A stretch of 51,846 nucleotides of DNA. Origin: Treponema sp. (GTDB lineage: Bacteria; Spirochaetota; Spirochaetia; Treponematales; Treponemataceae). Made by a program: the position numbers and the translations under genes. This document shows positions 51,160 through 51,846 of the stretch, piece after piece; positions within the stretch are counted from its first letter, which is position 1; each line of letters begins with the position of its first letter. The DNA lies in the NCBI GenBank assembly GCA_024698325.1, contig JAILRG010000051.1, positions 1 to 51,846 of the forward strand, given 5' to 3'. The notes under the pieces are model-generated. The model was given only the letters and a program-made list of their open reading frames with translations. It was not told where the DNA came from and did no database searches.

Positions 51160-51846
51160 TTACATGTGGAAGCTTTCGCCGAGGTAGATTTCGCGGGCGA
51201 CAGGGCTGTCGATGATTTCCTGGCGGGAGCCTTGAATCAGAATCTGTCCGGTACTGATGATGATGGCACGGTCGGTAATTTCGAGCGTATCGCGCACATT
51301 GTGATCGGTAATCAGGATACCGATGCCACGCTCTGCCAGCAGTTTAATCATTCCCTTGATGTCGGCGACCGCGATGGGGTCAATGCCTGCAAACGGTTCA
51401 TCCAGCAGCAGAAACTTTGGCTCGATTGCAAGCGAACGGGCTATTTCGGTACGGCGGCGCTCACCACCGGAAAGCGTAAAGGCGGGCTGTTTGCGGATGT
51501 GGCCGATAGAAAACTCTTCGATAAGCTCTTCCAGACGGCGCAGCTTTTCCTTGTGGCTTAAATCGCGCCGGGTTTCCAGAATAGACCAGATGTTCTCTTC
51601 GACCGTAAGCTTACGGAATACACTCGGCTCCTGAGGCAGGTAGGAAATGCCCAGCCGGGCGCGCTTGTACATGGGAAGCGGCGTAATATGCTGGTCATCA
51701 AGGAAAATGCCGCCGCTCGTCGGTTTATGAAAGCCGACAATCATGTAGAAAGTCGTGGTTTTGCCAGCTCCGTTCGGGCCTAAAAGGCCGAGAACTTCGC
51801 CAGTATGCATGGAAAAATCCACGCCCTGCACGACTTTCTTTTTGCC
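51160..51846 (-). CDS. lptB: LPS/lipid export ABC ATPase LptB, 5' end outside the window
   Basis: The frame runs to the window edge (it reads [17 protein letters not shown] at the N-terminal end), so the true start lies outside. The 228 visible residues hold Walker [11 protein letters not shown]-loop [11 protein letters not shown], signature [12 protein letters not shown], Walker [14 protein letters not shown] and the switch His (ITDHNV). The LSGGERRR form with this C-terminus is the LptB type, which powers extraction of an envelope lipid from the inner membrane. Treponemes have no classic LPS, so the cargo may be another glycolipid. Its stop lies 34 nt from the rny terminator. Confidence 0.88.
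   Translation of the reverse strand, partial: GKKKVVQGVDFSMHTGEVLGLLGPNGAGKTTTFYMIVGFHKPTSGGIFLDDQHITPLPMYKRARLGISYLPQEPSVFRKLTVEENIWSILETRRDLSHKEKLRRLEELIEEFSIGHIRKQPAFTLSGGERRRTEIARSLAIEPKFLLLDEPFAGIDPIAVADIKGMIKLLAERGIGILITDHNVRDTLEITDRAIIISTGQILIQGSRQEIIDSPVAREIYLGESFHM

Overview
The window looks like a chromosomal segment of a pectin- or plant-polysaccharide-using treponeme (Spirochaetes). This is inferred from gene content: many small lipoproteins with relaxed lipoboxes, an HprK/HPr pair with no sugar-specific PTS genes nearby, cheB/cheR, RNase Y, an LptB-type ATPase, treponeme-style outer-membrane barrel proteins, and a rhamnogalacturonan/arabinan/galactan enzyme cluster. I see no tRNA, rRNA, CRISPR array, insertion sequence or prophage. 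Base composition is about even, with AT-rich promoters and GC-rich spacers.

Left part (1-19.5 kb). A strong promoter leaves the window on the left. A minus-strand operon follows: cytidylate-kinase-like protein with a BON-like tail, membrane protein, CDP-alcohol phosphatidyltransferase. Then come a Nudix hydrolase, a lipoprotein/LysM pair, a PC4/YdbC protein, the operon hprK-ptsH-lexA-holA, a DJ-1 family protein, an NlpC/P60 hydrolase, an orphan lipoprotein, a two-gene envelope operon (coiled-coil protein with a barrel-like C-terminus, and an LPP20-like lipoprotein), rnhA, ackA, and a two-gene unit of a conserved hypothetical and an OppA-like binding protein.

Middle part (19.6-31.5 kb). thrS (without a TGS domain) is followed by the carbohydrate block: GH2 beta-galactosidase, exported PL11 rhamnogalacturonan lyase, and an operon of two cytoplasmic GH51 arabinofuranosidases with a small cysteine-rich DUF6171-like protein wedged between them by ATGA overlaps. 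Together they could cut the RG-I backbone outside the cytoplasm and trim arabinan and galactan side chains inside. No transporter or regulator for them is in the window.

Right part (31.6-51.8 kb). cheR-cheB; a barrel protein coupled to a repeat-rich OmpA-domain protein; an esterase; a degenerate-GGDEF/EAL protein; a membrane protein with 5-formyl-THF cyclo-ligase; an M16-like protein that has lost its zinc motif; orphan thiamine-type and TRAP-type binding lipoproteins; a RACo-like ASKHA protein without its usual ferredoxin domain; rny; and the 3' part of lptB.

The most unusual pattern is in the promoters. At least seven genes (pgsA, hprK, rnhA, cheR, the esterase, the GGDEF/EAL gene and the M16-like gene) have a -10-like hexamer ending 6-7 nt before the ATG, most with a -35-like hexamer 17-18 nt further up and no good Shine-Dalgarno. 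This suggests leaderless mRNAs. All functional calls are from reading the sequence; no database search was run.
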